From contig JAOSJX010000028.1 in assembly GCA_027493875.1 (NCBI GenBank), forward strand, positions 186,001 through 250,000: a DNA stretch of 64,000 bases, given 5' to 3'. The DNA comes from Deltaproteobacteria bacterium (GTDB lineage: Bacteria > Lernaellota > Lernaellaia > JACKCT01). The notes under the pieces are model-generated. The model was not told the origin of the DNA and did no database searches. It worked only from the letters and a program-made list of their open reading frames with translations. Below are positions 23,708 through 32,836 of the stretch, piece by piece (position 1 is the stretch's first letter; each line of letters starts with the position of its first letter). Made by a program: the position numbers and the translations under genes.

Positions 23708-24364
23708 ATGCCGCTCCGCGCGCTGCTTCTCGACCTCGACGGCACGCTGGCCACCAGCCTGCCCGTCATGGTCGCGTCGTACGAGGCGTTTCTCGGCTCG
23801 TTCGGCGTCACGCCGACGAAAGACGAGTTCGACTCGCTCAACGGCCCTTCCCTCCTGGAAATCGTGCGTATCTTGAAGGAGCGGCACCGCCTGCCGGGCG
23901 CGCCCGAGGATCTGTTCGCGCGGTATTTGTCGATCATCGAAAACCGATACCCCGAAGGCGTCGCCCCCGCGGACGGAGCGCGCGAACTCATCGACAAAGC
24001 GCGTGCTCGCGGTCTCGAGCTCGCCCTTGTCACGTCCTCCGGCCGCGCGATGGCTTCGGGTTTCCTCGAACGTCACGGCTTGGCGCCGTTATTCGACGCG
24101 CTCGTTACCGCCGAAGATGTATCCTCGGGAAAACCCAACCCGGAATGCTATCGCGTCGCCCTCGAACGTCTCGGTATCGTCGCGGCTGAAGCGCTCGTTG
24201 TTGAGGACTCGCTGTTCGGCGTGCGCGCGGCGACGGGCGCGGGCATCCGGACCTTCGCGCTCGATCCCGACGAACGCCTGGCCCTCGGCGACATGCCCCT
24301 CGCGCGGCGGGTCCGCGATCTTCACGAAGCCGCGCAATTCCTTGACGAGCACGGCGATGGATGA
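23708..24364 (+). CDS. HAD-superfamily phosphatase
   Basis: Cytoplasmic HAD hydrolase of the phosphoglycolate-phosphatase type. Motif I is LLLDLDGTLATS, motif II is LALVTSSGRAM, and motifs III and IV are SSGKPNPECY and VVEDSLFGVRAA. The helical cap lies at about residues 20-85. The substrate is unknown; it could be a 9-phosphate of the NeuB-type product, since it follows that gene by 5 bases. The end overlaps the next gene. Confidence 0.9.
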   Translation: MPLRALLLDLDGTLATSLPVMVASYEAFLGSFGVTPTKDEFDSLNGPSLLEIVRILKERHRLPGAPEDLFARYLSIIENRYPEGVAPADGARELIDKARARGLELALVTSSGRAMASGFLERHGLAPLFDALVTAEDVSSGKPNPECYRVALERLGIVAAEALVVEDSLFGVRAATGAGIRTFALDPDERLALGDMPLARRVRDLHEAAQFLDEHGDG

Positions 24365-25083
24365 ATCTCTTCGCGTCATCCCGGTCTCGGGCGACGTCGT
24401 GATGCGCGCGGTGCCGAAGCCCTTCGATTGGGCCCCCGGCGCCGCGGAGCGCATCGAATCCATCTGGTCCGAAGAAAAGGCGCGGCGCGGTGATCGCCTC
24501 TATGACGCCGCCCTCCTGCGCTATCTCGATTTTGCGGACGGCGTGCTGACGGGAGCTTATGCCACGTACAAGGAATTCGTCGCGGTGCGGCGCGATCCTT
24601 CCCTCCTGGCCGCCGGCCGCTTTCAGTCAGTGGGTGTAAGCGGCGCCGCGCGTTGCGCGGCCGGTTATTTTTTTTGCCCGGCGCTCGTCCGGCGTAACGA
24701 ATTATCCGGGGCGCTGGGAATTCGTCCCCTCCGGCGGCGTGGACGACGCGCGCCGCGGCCCGGACGGAACCATCGATTATCGCGGGCTTTTGGCGGACGA
24801 ACTCCTGGAGGAAACAGGCTTCGGGCCCGAGCGCGTGCTCGCCGCCGAACCCTTCGCCCTCATCTACGACGGCGCCGACGATACGTGGGACCTGTGCATG
24901 ACGATCGACCTCGATCTTACGGAAGCCGAAGCGCGCGCGCACCTGAACCGCTGGCGCCCCGGCGAATACGCCGAACTCGTCCTCGTCGCGCACGCCGACC
25001 TGCGCGACTTCCTGCGCTCCCACCGGTCCGATCTCATCCCCACCGCCCGCGGCATGGCCCGCGTCTTGGATCTCGCCCCGTGA
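24357..25083 (+). CDS. NUDIX-like hydrolase, one frameshift
   Basis: Protein of about 241 residues with an N-terminal part of about 100 residues (KEFVAVRRDPSL) and a NUDIX-type core. After an eight-T run at about 24667-24674 the correct frame gives RRSSGVTNYPGRWEFVPSGGVD, then LLADELLEETGF, the conserved part of the NUDIX box. The box is longer than the consensus because of an insert after GGVD. The start ATG overlaps the HAD gene. The substrate is unknown; a nucleotide sugar would fit the operon. Confidence 0.75.
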
Positions 25084-25176
25084 AAAGAGCCGCGTTCAGC
25101 CGAAACCGATCCGCGATCCGAACGAAACCGAGCCGCGACCGTGAGGGAGCGGTTGACGCCTCGCGCCCATTTTAGC

Positions 25177-25365
25177 ATGCCGCCGATAGCCTATTTCATG
25201 ACGTTTTCTTGTTACGGAACGCGCCTTCACGGTGACGCTCCGGGCACGGTCGATCGGGTTCACAAAGTCATTCCGCTTCCCAACCACAAATCGCATTGGC
25301 CCATATCGGACAGCGAAATTCGCATCGAAATCAACACGGAGAAGCTCCCGGCCATCCACATTTGA
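25177..25365 (+). pseudogene. Probable remnant of an IS200/REP-associated transposase
   Basis: Short open frame whose first 31 residues (AYFMTFSCYGTRLHGD, then GTVDRVHKV) resemble the N-terminus of IS200-like, REP-associated tyrosine transposases. The HUH and catalytic Tyr regions are absent and the rest is unrelated, so it looks like a decayed fragment. It lies in a gap between two operons. Confidence 0.35.
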
Positions 25366-25380
25366 CCGATAGCCGCCCAT

Positions 25381-26469
25381 TCAACACCCGCAGCACGACG
25401 CGTCGTCGTCGTCGGGATTATCCGAAGGCGAGTCATTGTCGCCGATCGGGCTGAGATCATCGTCTGTATTGTCGCCGCTATCGTCATCGTCGTTTGATGA
25501 CGGGCAGCTTGACGAATTATCATAGGCACTTTCCCAAACGGACATACCCGTCTCTCCGTCTAATTTCGTAAAAACGAAATCGGATTCTTCTTGATCGACA
25601 AAAGTCGTTCTGCCGAGAAGATAGACGTTTTCATCCCCGTCGATTTGCAGGTTCGTGGCGTATCCGTCCTCCCGCTCCCAATGCCAGAGAATCTTCCCGT
25701 CGAGATCGATCTTCCAGACTTCATAAGAGGAGTCCATCACGATCAGATTTCCGGTTGTGTCAAACGCCATAAACCGAGGATCGGCGACAGCCGTGCTCAG
25801 CTCCCTAGCCCATTGGAATGTTCCGTCGTCGAGATACAAGGCCACGAGTACCCGCTCGTCTCCGTTGTCGGCGTAAGCGGCGCCGGACGCCGCGAAAACC
25901 GAATGATCGAGCGAGGCCGCCATCGGCGCGGCGACATGCGCTTCGCCCTCAACGCCCGGAAAGGGTTCGTGCCTTACGATTTCGTTTTGCTCCTCGTCAA
26001 TGACGACGACGGTTAACTGTGGTTCCGGGTCGTCGATCGTTCCTTGAACGGCGGCGATAAATCCGTTCCCGAGCGCCTCAATATCGGTAAATCCGCTGCC
26101 GTCCGTCACGAATTCCCACTGGAGATCACCGATAACCGAGTATTTGACTATGGTTGATCGGGACGGCTCGGCGCTAAAGCGCCAACCGGCGATATAGGCG
26201 GCACCGTCCGAGCCAATCGAAACCGCATTGAATCCATCGTACGCTCCATCGAAAATGGACTCGCCGCCCGGGAACAGGCGGTCCCACGAGAGGCCTTCGT
26301 TCCAATCGTAACGTATGATCGTCCCTTGAGATTCGTCGAGATTGATTCCTTCGACGGCGGCCGTGTTGCCGACGATGACAATTCCGTTGGCCGTGTCGGC
26401 GGCGTCGGTCGCGTCGTATTCATTAAATCCTTCTCGGCGGTATTCGGAATATTTCTTCAAAAAAACCAT
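25381..26469 (-). CDS. Beta-propeller-like protein with acidic tail and CCGC C-terminus
   Basis: 362 residues. About 310 residues hold repeated blades with Asp, Gly and aromatic motifs (GNTAAVEGIN, AYIAGWRFSAE, DGTFQWARELS, GKILWHWE, NVYLLGRTTF), similar to SBBP- or PQQ-type propellers. The last 45 residues are almost all Asp, Ser, Pro and Asn, and the chain ends A-S-C-C-G-C. No signal peptide is visible; an in-frame TAA lies 15 bases before the ATG, so the N-terminus may be lost to a sequence error or the start may lie in another frame. Base composition is AT-richer than the surroundings. Confidence 0.68.
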   Translation of the reverse strand: MVFLKKYSEYRREGFNEYDATDAADTANGIVIVGNTAAVEGINLDESQGTIIRYDWNEGLSWDRLFPGGESIFDGAYDGFNAVSIGSDGAAYIAGWRFSAEPSRSTIVKYSVIGDLQWEFVTDGSGFTDIEALGNGFIAAVQGTIDDPEPQLTVVVIDEEQNEIVRHEPFPGVEGEAHVAAPMAASLDHSVFAASGAAYADNGDERVLVALYLDDGTFQWARELSTAVADPRFMAFDTTGNLIVMDSSYEVWKIDLDGKILWHWEREDGYATNLQIDGDENVYLLGRTTFVDQEESDFVFTKLDGETGMSVWESAYDNSSSCPSSNDDDDSGDNTDDDLSPIGDNDSPSDNPDDDDASCCGC

Positions 26470-26484
26470 CTGATAGCGAATATA

Positions 26485-26802
26485 TTAAAAATAACTATTG
26501 AAAAGAAAATAAACCGCCCCGGAATTCGCTGCCGCAAAATGACAATAGTTAAAAAAGTCTTCCCGACCGTCCATGACATCGACCGTTCCGTTAAGCATCG
26601 TTATGTCGAAGATAATCGAGTTCGTTTGGCCGCTTGGGCAAAAGGTCGCTCCAAAAGCAGTAATTCGCTGTTGATCGGATAACGTCGAACATTCAACTAC
26701 GTCGTACGATGGTGAAGATGGACCGGCATACGCGACCGAGTAATTGAACAGCAATAAAATGGCTGCCCGTCGCAACAGCCATGATTTTCGTCCATTTCTC
26801 AT
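26485..26802 (-). CDS. Small secreted protein of unknown function
   Basis: 105-residue protein with a clear signal peptide (LLRRAAILLLFNYSVAYA) and a mature part of about 78 residues with three cysteines (ECSTLSDQQ, TFCPSGQ, NYCHFAAA) and an aromatic C-terminus. I do not recognise it. Its ATG overlaps the stop of the upstream gene by four bases, so it belongs to the same operon. Confidence 0.65.
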   Translation of the reverse strand: MRNGRKSWLLRRAAILLLFNYSVAYAGPSSPSYDVVECSTLSDQQRITAFGATFCPSGQTNSIIFDITMLNGTVDVMDGREDFFNYCHFAAANSGAVYFLFNSYF

Positions 26803-28504
26803 CGTTTCGCCGTTAGACCGCGAATCGCGTCGATGTAATCGATCCGGCGTATCAGGTCTTCTACGTAGTAATCTCCAACGTCTTCAATCTCGCGAATGGG
26901 AGGAGTGGTTGTAAGTTGAAAAAAGCGCGCCGTATCTCCAAATCCGTCCAAGGATTCCTCCCAATCATTGCCGCGCTGCCGCTTTCCCGTATATTGAAGA
27001 TCTTTTTCCCAGACAATTTCGCCCCATGTCCTATCATTCCCAGGATCTACTCCGCCCTCTCCGCTCGGCCCTCGCCGATTGAACGAATAGATAGCCAACG
27101 CGACAATGCGGCCTTGTCCCAGCGTCGTACCGAACTTTTCTTGCTGATTTCCACCAAGGGCCATGAAATATTTTTTATAGCTGTTTCCTGAGTTTTTGAA
27201 TTCCACTATTGTTGGATCAGATTCGGACTTGCACCAATGTACGAAGAACGTACTGTGACCGCTACGATTTATTTTAGTGTAATACCCTGGCTTGATCAGA
27301 TTGGAATTATCCATAAGATCTTGCCAAGAATAAGTAGCGGCGGTAATATAACGGGAAACGCGTCTGAAATAGTCAACCATTGTTTCGGTGTTCGTTGAGT
27401 TTCCTTCCGGATTTTGGATGTATCGGTCGCCCGTCGCCTTGCCGATTATCCATGCATTATACTCGGAGCACCAGTTGTACGGAAGGTTCGCATCCCAATT
27501 CCATGGACAATAAATTGGGTTCCATGACTCCCCAAGATCGTTCGCCGCGAGTTGGAGAATGAGTTCAGAATTAACGAGAGTTCCGCGGGGAGGCAATGGA
27601 TGATGAAGACGCCCCCAACGAAATTTTTGGATGTCGCTGGCTAGTGAAAGCGGTCGGCTACCCGTGACATAGATATCGTAATTGTTGTCCAATATTGTTG
27701 AATAATTTAGTATTATCTTAATATGAAGAACATTTATCCAGGCGCGCGGTTCGACAGCAATAACGATGGAATCGAACCAACCCGTTCGCGCGGGATACCC
27801 CCAAACATGAGGATCACGTAACCAATTGGGCCAATAAAAATGCGGTTTAGTGACGTCCGCGATCTCTATTGGCAGCGGGGAATCACTGGCGCTTCGAGCT
27901 GGCAAAGCCACTGGTATTATAACAACATTAGACGGATCGTTTCCGAATAATATGTAGCCTTGGCAATTAGCGGGCGATGAATATGTAATATAAAGGCGAG
28001 ATATAGAAAGATAACCTCGATAGTCGATCGGGTGAACGCCAAGAAAAAATTCCTTATCCGTAAGCCTTGACGTGGCGTAATATGTAAAATTGAGGCGACC
28101 GGCACCTTCCGACGATAGCGGTTCGAAAATTTCTTTTTTGCTTTGGCAATGGGGATTAAGGGAATTTGTCCAACGGGAGGAAAGAAAACCTCAGGTATCG
28201 CTTCAACGCGAGGGAGATCGTTGGCGGACATACGGATATCGTTGCTTTCGGAAGCGACGTTGACCATCGGGACGTACTCGGGCTCGCCGGGGATTTTTTT
28301 TTGGACGGGAACCGGCGTGTATCCCGCGGACGATATCGCGCCGGAAGAAGGATTGAGCGGGACGTACGGATTCGACGAATCCGGCGCCGACGGCTTGATC
28401 GGGACGTAGCCGCTATTCCGCGTTGGCGCGGGCGCCGAACTCAGCGAGCCCTCCGCGTCCTGTCGCCGATTCGTCGAAAAAAACGGGACGTATTTGTCCA
28501 TCAT
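26799..28504 (-). CDS. Large protein with N-terminal YVP repeats, unknown family; one frameshift
   Basis: Not recognised. Corrected length is about 568 residues. The first 100 residues are low-complexity Pro/Ser/Asn with a Tyr-Val-Pro motif five times (DKYVPFF, SGYVPIK, NPYVPLN, AGYTPVP, PEYVPMV). The rest is a mixed alpha/beta domain rich in Trp, Tyr and Asn (NFTYYATSRLTDKEFFLG, CPWNWDANLPYNWCSEYNAW, GGVDPGNDRTWGEIVWEKDL). There is no signal peptide at the ATG. One missing A near 28130 splits the frame. The gene is AT-richer than its neighbours and heads an operon with the small secreted protein. Confidence 0.62.
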
Positions 28505-28540
28505 GGTCAGCGCCTTTATTCAAGACCTGATGTTACCACG

Positions 28541-29571
28541 CTATGGCAAAATCAAGCAGCCCTGGTCCCCGCGAGACACGAACGTCTGCCCGGCCGGGAT
28601 GAACGCGTCCTCGCCCTTCGCATTCAGCGTCAGGAACTCGAACTGCCCGCTGCCCGTCACCATCGACTGCGACTCCAGCACGACGCACAGATATTCCGGC
28701 GGCAGGATGATGTTCTGGTTGTAGATCTTCACCTTCCCGATCAAAAGCTCCTCGGCGATCCCGAAGCCCTGCCAGATCGTCAGCCGCGACTGCCCCACCA
28801 GACGCACCGCCTTGAACGATACCTTCGGGATCGGCGTCAGGACGTGCGTCGTGTAGTAATCCCACGCCGCGTCCCACGGCGAGACCAGAATCTGCGCCCC
28901 CATCCAGCCCAGGACCGCGTGTTTGTACGGATCGACGATGTAATTGTTCCCGACCATGTTCACCGCGCCCCGGTATCCCGCGTACACGGAGATCAGGTTC
29001 CGCTGGAAATAGCAGTTCTGCACGTCGACGACCGAATTGTTGAACGACTGCACGCCCGAGGCGCGTTCCTCAAAGCGGCAATACACCGTCTCCACCTGGG
29101 AGCCGCCGTTCACGCGGAGCGGATCGCCCAGCGGGTCCGTCTCGTCCTCCGCCTCGAACTTGATGCCGCGGAAGATAATCTTGCCGCAGTCCGTGACGCT
29201 GATCTGCATGGGCAGCGTGACGGGCTTGTCGTCCGCCGTGATGTCGAAGGTGCCGGTTTGCGTGGAGACGAAGGGGCTGTAGGTGTGGCCCTCGTAGTTG
29301 TCCTGGTTCCAGACCGTGGTCGCGTCGTCCGTGGAGCGGGGCTCGAAGATCAGCGCCGCGTCGTCGTCGCCCCGGGGCACGAAGCCGCGCATGTCGATTT
29401 CGCCGGAAAAGGGATTCGTGGGGTTGGCCTTGAGATAGACGAACGTTTCGCCGACCGGGGGCTGGACGCCAGCGCGTCCACGGCGGCCTGGGGATGCTCC
29501 TTCGCGTTCGCCCAATCCACGCCGCTGTTGGCATCGTTGCCGCTATCGGGGTCCACATGTTGGTTCGCCAT
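28541..29571 (-). CDS. Right-handed parallel beta-helix protein, one frameshift
   Basis: Protein of about 343 residues that opens MANQHVDPDSGNDANSG, a pattern typical of beta-helix or pectate-lyase-like proteins, and continues with short repeated strands (GKIIFRGIKFEAE, QVETVYCRFEER, SVVDVQNCYFQRN, GAVNMVGNNYI). One missing C near 29458 breaks the frame. No signal peptide is visible. Tail-spike-like and carbohydrate-binding roles are possible; the sequence does not decide. Its GC content is normal for the window, unlike the next operon. Confidence 0.72.
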
Positions 29572-29653
29572 GATCGCCTCCCTTTCCCTCTTTGAAAGCT
29601 GATAATACTTTCAATTATTCTGTTACTTCGCTTCCCCGTCCCGGCCCCTTTCC

Positions 29654-29718
29654 AACGGGAGAGGCAACGGGAGAGGCAACGGGAGAGGCAACGGGAGAGG
29701 CAACGGGAGAGGCAACGG
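29654..29718. repeat. 12-bp tandem repeat, five copies plus a partial copy
   Basis: The unit AACGGGAGAGGC is repeated five times without a change from 29654 to 29713, followed by AACGG. It is intergenic, has no spacers and is not CRISPR-like. Confidence 0.95.
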
Positions 29719-30040
29719 TATCACAACGCGCGGATGATTACAAGAGAAATCTGGAAGGCATTTAGATGACAATTAACGCTAAATTCCGACACCGGTGTCA
29801 GGTTTGAAAAAGCTTCGTCATCCCGCGCGTTTCGCGGCCCGATTCATCCTTCATCCGTCCTCCCCTGGCACGCCGTAGCCCCGCGCCGAGCGGAGCGGAG
29901 CCGGCTTCCGCCTTCCATTGTCTCGATTTGTCCGGTCACTTTGCGGTGAGTGAGGGAAATTGTTTTCCCGATGGGAGGGCCGGACGTGCATTCGGCAAAT
30001 CGAGCAATCGCTCATCACACCGGACCTGGAGCCGGCAAGC

Positions 30041-30153
30041 GCGTGCTCACCGGCGCGTGCTCACCAAGTGAGCACGCGCGAATGTGCGGGTGAGGACACC
30101 TGCGCTCCCAGCAATGGCCCGGCAATGGCCGCGTGCTCACCGAGTGAGCACGC
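30041..30153. repeat. Cluster of GCGTGCTCAC inverted repeats
   Basis: A half site GCGTGCTCAC at 30041-30050 is followed by a perfect 12-bp inverted repeat with a 3-base spacer (30053-30064 and 30068-30079) and a second one with 10-bp arms (30131-30140 and 30144-30153). Centres of the two palindromes are about 76 bp apart. They lie 150-260 bp before the aldehyde dehydrogenase start. They could be operators for a dimeric repressor or REP-like hairpins. Confidence 0.85.
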
Positions 30154-30303
30154 ACCGCTCTTTGAAAGCGAGTTGATTGACTCAACGCGCGGCCGGTCTC
30201 GTGAATCCCGCGACATCTCCGGTGGCATCAGTCGAAATTTTATGCGAAAATAAGGCTTCTCGGGCGTACGCCATCCGACACCATCACCATCAGGGGGCCA
30301 GCG

Positions 30304-31890
30304 ATGGGCGACAATATGATCAAGGTCCACAACCCCGCCACCGGCGAGGAAATCGGCGAGGTCAGGAACCACAGCTTCGAGGAAGGCAAGGCCGCGCTCG
30401 ACCGCGCCCGCGCCGCGCAGGCCCGCTGGGCCGCGACGCCCATCGCGCAGCGCGCGGACATTATCCGCGGATTCCAGCAGGCGCTGGTGCGCCGGTCGGA
30501 GGAGGTCTGCGACCTCATCGCCCGCGAAAACGGCAAGCCGTTGACCGAAGCGATGTCCACCGAGGTTTTCCCGATCATCGACCTGTGCGCCTATTTCGCG
30601 AAGCGCGGGCCGAAGATTCTCGAGCCCACGCCCATCCCCCTCCACCTGATGAAATACCGAAAAAGCTACATCCACTACAAACCGCGCGGCGTCGTCTTCG
30701 TCATCAGCCCGTGGAATTTCCCGTTCACGATCCCCACGGGCGAAATCGTCATGGCGCTCCTGGCGGGCAACGCCGTCGTTCACAAACCCGCCAGCCTCAC
30801 GCCGCTCATCGCCGAAAAGGCGCGCGAACTCTTCGACGAGGCGGGCCTGGACGCCGATCTCTATCAAGTGGTGCCCATGGCCGGTTCCACGGCCTTCAAG
30901 CTCATCGGCGCCGGCGCGGACTACGTCAACTTCACCGGTTCCACCGGCGTCGGCGAGAAAGTCGCGCAGGAGTGCGGCCGGCTGCTGATCCCGTGCTCGA
31001 TGGAACTCGGCGGCAAAGACCCCGCCATCATCTGCGACGACGCCGACATTGAACATGCCGTCGGCTCGCTCGTGTGGGGCGCTTTCGCCAATGCCGGGCA
31101 GGTCTGCGCGTCGGTCGAGCGGGCCTACGTGCACGAGTCCATTTACGACGAAGTCGTCAAAAAGGTCGTTGAAAAGGTTCAAACGCTGAAAGTCGGCAAC
31201 CCGCTCCTGGACGGAACGTCCGTGGGACCCATGACCGATCCCGGCCAGCTCAAAATCGTCGAGGAGCATGTCGAAAACGCCAGGAAGGACGGCGCCAAGA
31301 TTCTCACCGGCGGCAAGAAACCCGAAGGGCCGGGACAATTCTACGAGCCGACCGTCATGGTCGATTGCCGCGACGATATGGAGTGCGTGAAAGACGAGAC
31401 GTTCGGCCCGACGCTTCCGATCCTGAAATGGTCGGACGAGGAGGACGTGATCCGGCGGGCGAACGACTCGATTTTCGGCCTCAACGCGTATGTCTTCTCG
31501 ACGAACAAATTCAAAGCCAAACGCATCGCCGAGCGGCTCCAGGCCGGAACCGTCATGGTCAACGAAGTCCTCGTCACGCACGCCTGCCCGGAAACGCCCT
31601 GGGGTGGCGTGAAAAAGAGCGGCGTCGGCCGCGTCCACAGCGACGAGGGGCTGCGCGACCTGTGCATCCGGTATCACGTGAATTACGACTTGGTGCGCCA
31701 GCCCGCGTGGAGCCCGTTCTGGCAGCCGTACACGCACAAGACGTTCCGCGGCCTCGTGGCCGGCGCGCGTACTCTTTACGCGGGCGGGCTCGGCGGAAAG
31801 CTCGCCGGCCTCAAAGGGTTTTTCAACCTCGGCGAACGCATCGCGTCCCCCGCGCCCGACGATCACGAACCCGCGGCGGCGACGAAGTAG
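30304..31890 (+). CDS. NAD(P)-dependent aldehyde dehydrogenase
   Basis: Oxidises an aldehyde to the acid. The intact 528-residue chain has the family landmarks: VVFVISPWNFPFTIP (active-site Asn), NFTGSTGVGEKVA (coenzyme loop), MELGGKDPAIICDDAD (general-base Glu), NAGQVCASVERAYV (nucleophile Cys) and ETFGPTLPIL. The C-terminal 50 residues (YAGGLGGKLAGLKGFF) are a Gly-rich amphipathic extension beyond the usual end and may touch membranes. The substrate is not determined. It is a single gene followed by a strong hairpin terminator. Confidence 0.93.
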   Translation: MGDNMIKVHNPATGEEIGEVRNHSFEEGKAALDRARAAQARWAATPIAQRADIIRGFQQALVRRSEEVCDLIARENGKPLTEAMSTEVFPIIDLCAYFAKRGPKILEPTPIPLHLMKYRKSYIHYKPRGVVFVISPWNFPFTIPTGEIVMALLAGNAVVHKPASLTPLIAEKARELFDEAGLDADLYQVVPMAGSTAFKLIGAGADYVNFTGSTGVGEKVAQECGRLLIPCSMELGGKDPAIICDDADIEHAVGSLVWGAFANAGQVCASVERAYVHESIYDEVVKKVVEKVQTLKVGNPLLDGTSVGPMTDPGQLKIVEEHVENARKDGAKILTGGKKPEGPGQFYEPTVMVDCRDDMECVKDETFGPTLPILKWSDEEDVIRRANDSIFGLNAYVFSTNKFKAKRIAERLQAGTVMVNEVLVTHACPETPWGGVKKSGVGRVHSDEGLRDLCIRYHVNYDLVRQPAWSPFWQPYTHKTFRGLVAGARTLYAGGLGGKLAGLKGFFNLGERIASPAPDDHEPAAATK

Positions 31891-31916
31891 CCGGCCCCCG
31901 GAAAGACAAAAGAAAA

Positions 31917-31949
31917 ACGGCGCCCGAAACCGGGCGCCGTCTTTTTTTG
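31917..31949. terminator. Bidirectional rho-independent terminator
   Basis: Ten-base stem ACGGCGCCCG / CGGGCGCCGT with an AAAC loop, flanked by AAAAA on the left and TTTTTTT on the right. It can serve the aldehyde dehydrogenase gene and the converging outer-membrane gene. Confidence 0.92.
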
Positions 31950-31969
31950 TCTCGATTTATCTCGGGCGG

Positions 31970-32701
31970 TTAGAACATATAGCCCAGCTTCACGAACAGG
32001 TTCAGCGGAATCCGCGAATAGGTCGCCTTGATGGAATGGTCGGAGCCCTTGGCCGTGTAATCGCCCTCGTACTCTTCACCCATCATGTAGTCCGCGCGCA
32101 GGCCGGCGCCCAGGGCGAGATGCCGCGAGGCATAAAAGTCGACGCCGAACAGGCCGGACACGTTGATGGCCGTCCCGTCGAATTTCCGGCCGAGGAACTC
32201 GAGCTGCTGCATGTTGTAACCGGCGCCCGCGGCGATATACGGACGGTAGGGCGTACCCGACACGCCTTTGAAATACAGACCGAGAAGACCTCCAACGCGC
32301 CCGCTCGCCAGACGAACGGTCAAGCGGTCGTCGCTTTCCTCCTGCGTGATCTGATCTTCGAAATCGTCGAACTCGGAGCGGAGCGCCGTTCCCAGATACG
32401 TGTGATGCGCCGCTTCCAGGGCGATGAAAACCGGGCTCGCGGTGTTGTACTGAAACATCACGCCGAAGCCGCCGGACTGGTTAATCTTGAGATCGTCCTC
32501 GGCCTTGTACGTTTTACCGCCCTGGTCGTCTTCCCATTCGAACGTGGACCCGAAGTCGTAGACATGAACTTCCGGGACGAGAAAAATCGAAAATCCGGAA
32601 TCAACCGGCGGATCGTCTCCGACCGCCATGGCCGGACCCGCCGCGGCGAGGATCAGGACGGCAAGGAGGCAGAAAAACGTGCAGCCAAGAACCTTCATCA
32701 T
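31970..32701 (-). CDS. Outer-membrane beta-barrel protein (OmpW/OmpA-barrel-like)
   Basis: 243 residues with a signal peptide (LLAVLILAAAGPAMA) and alternating amphipathic strands (GFSIFLVPEVHVYDFG, GFGVMFQYN, PYIAAGAGYNMQQLEF, LALGAGLRADYMMG) ending in the C-terminal aromatic F required for barrel insertion (VKLGYMF). About eight strands are expected. The function is unknown. It forms a run of three minus-strand outer-membrane genes with the next two. Confidence 0.82.
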   Translation of the reverse strand: MMKVLGCTFFCLLAVLILAAAGPAMAVGDDPPVDSGFSIFLVPEVHVYDFGSTFEWEDDQGGKTYKAEDDLKINQSGGFGVMFQYNTASPVFIALEAAHHTYLGTALRSEFDDFEDQITQEESDDRLTVRLASGRVGGLLGLYFKGVSGTPYRPYIAAGAGYNMQQLEFLGRKFDGTAINVSGLFGVDFYASRHLALGAGLRADYMMGEEYEGDYTAKGSDHSIKATYSRIPLNLFVKLGYMF

Positions 32702-32836
32702 TGTACCTCGGAGAAAAAATAGGGAACCGATCGAGCCTGCTTCCGTTGTGCTTTTCGCTTATAGGCAGCCCCGTCCAAAAAAGTCAACAAAGCGCTTTAT
32801 CTATAGGCACTTCACGCTTTTCGCGCGACCGCCGAT

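Larger units (their letters stand above)
29572..30303. other. 732-bp intergenic region with repeats, no gene seen
   Basis: No convincing coding region on either strand. It holds a 12-bp tandem repeat (29654-29718), a 12-bp perfect palindrome GACACCGGTGTC (29788-29799) and a cluster of GTGCTCAC/GTGAGCAC inverted repeats (30041-30153). It separates the divergent beta-helix and aldehyde dehydrogenase genes, so both promoters should lie here, but I cannot name convincing -35/-10 pairs. Confidence 0.6.

Noticed and set aside
28166-29602. Plus-strand open frame of 478 residues
   Set aside because: Opposite the beta-helix and YVP genes; composition is Arg-rich shadow sequence.
29654-29718. Possible CRISPR array
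   Set aside because: 12-bp units are directly joined without spacers and no cas gene is nearby.
30061-31866. Long minus-strand open frame opposite the aldehyde dehydrogenase
   Set aside because: The plus strand encodes a complete, motif-bearing enzyme; the antisense frame is a high-GC artefact.
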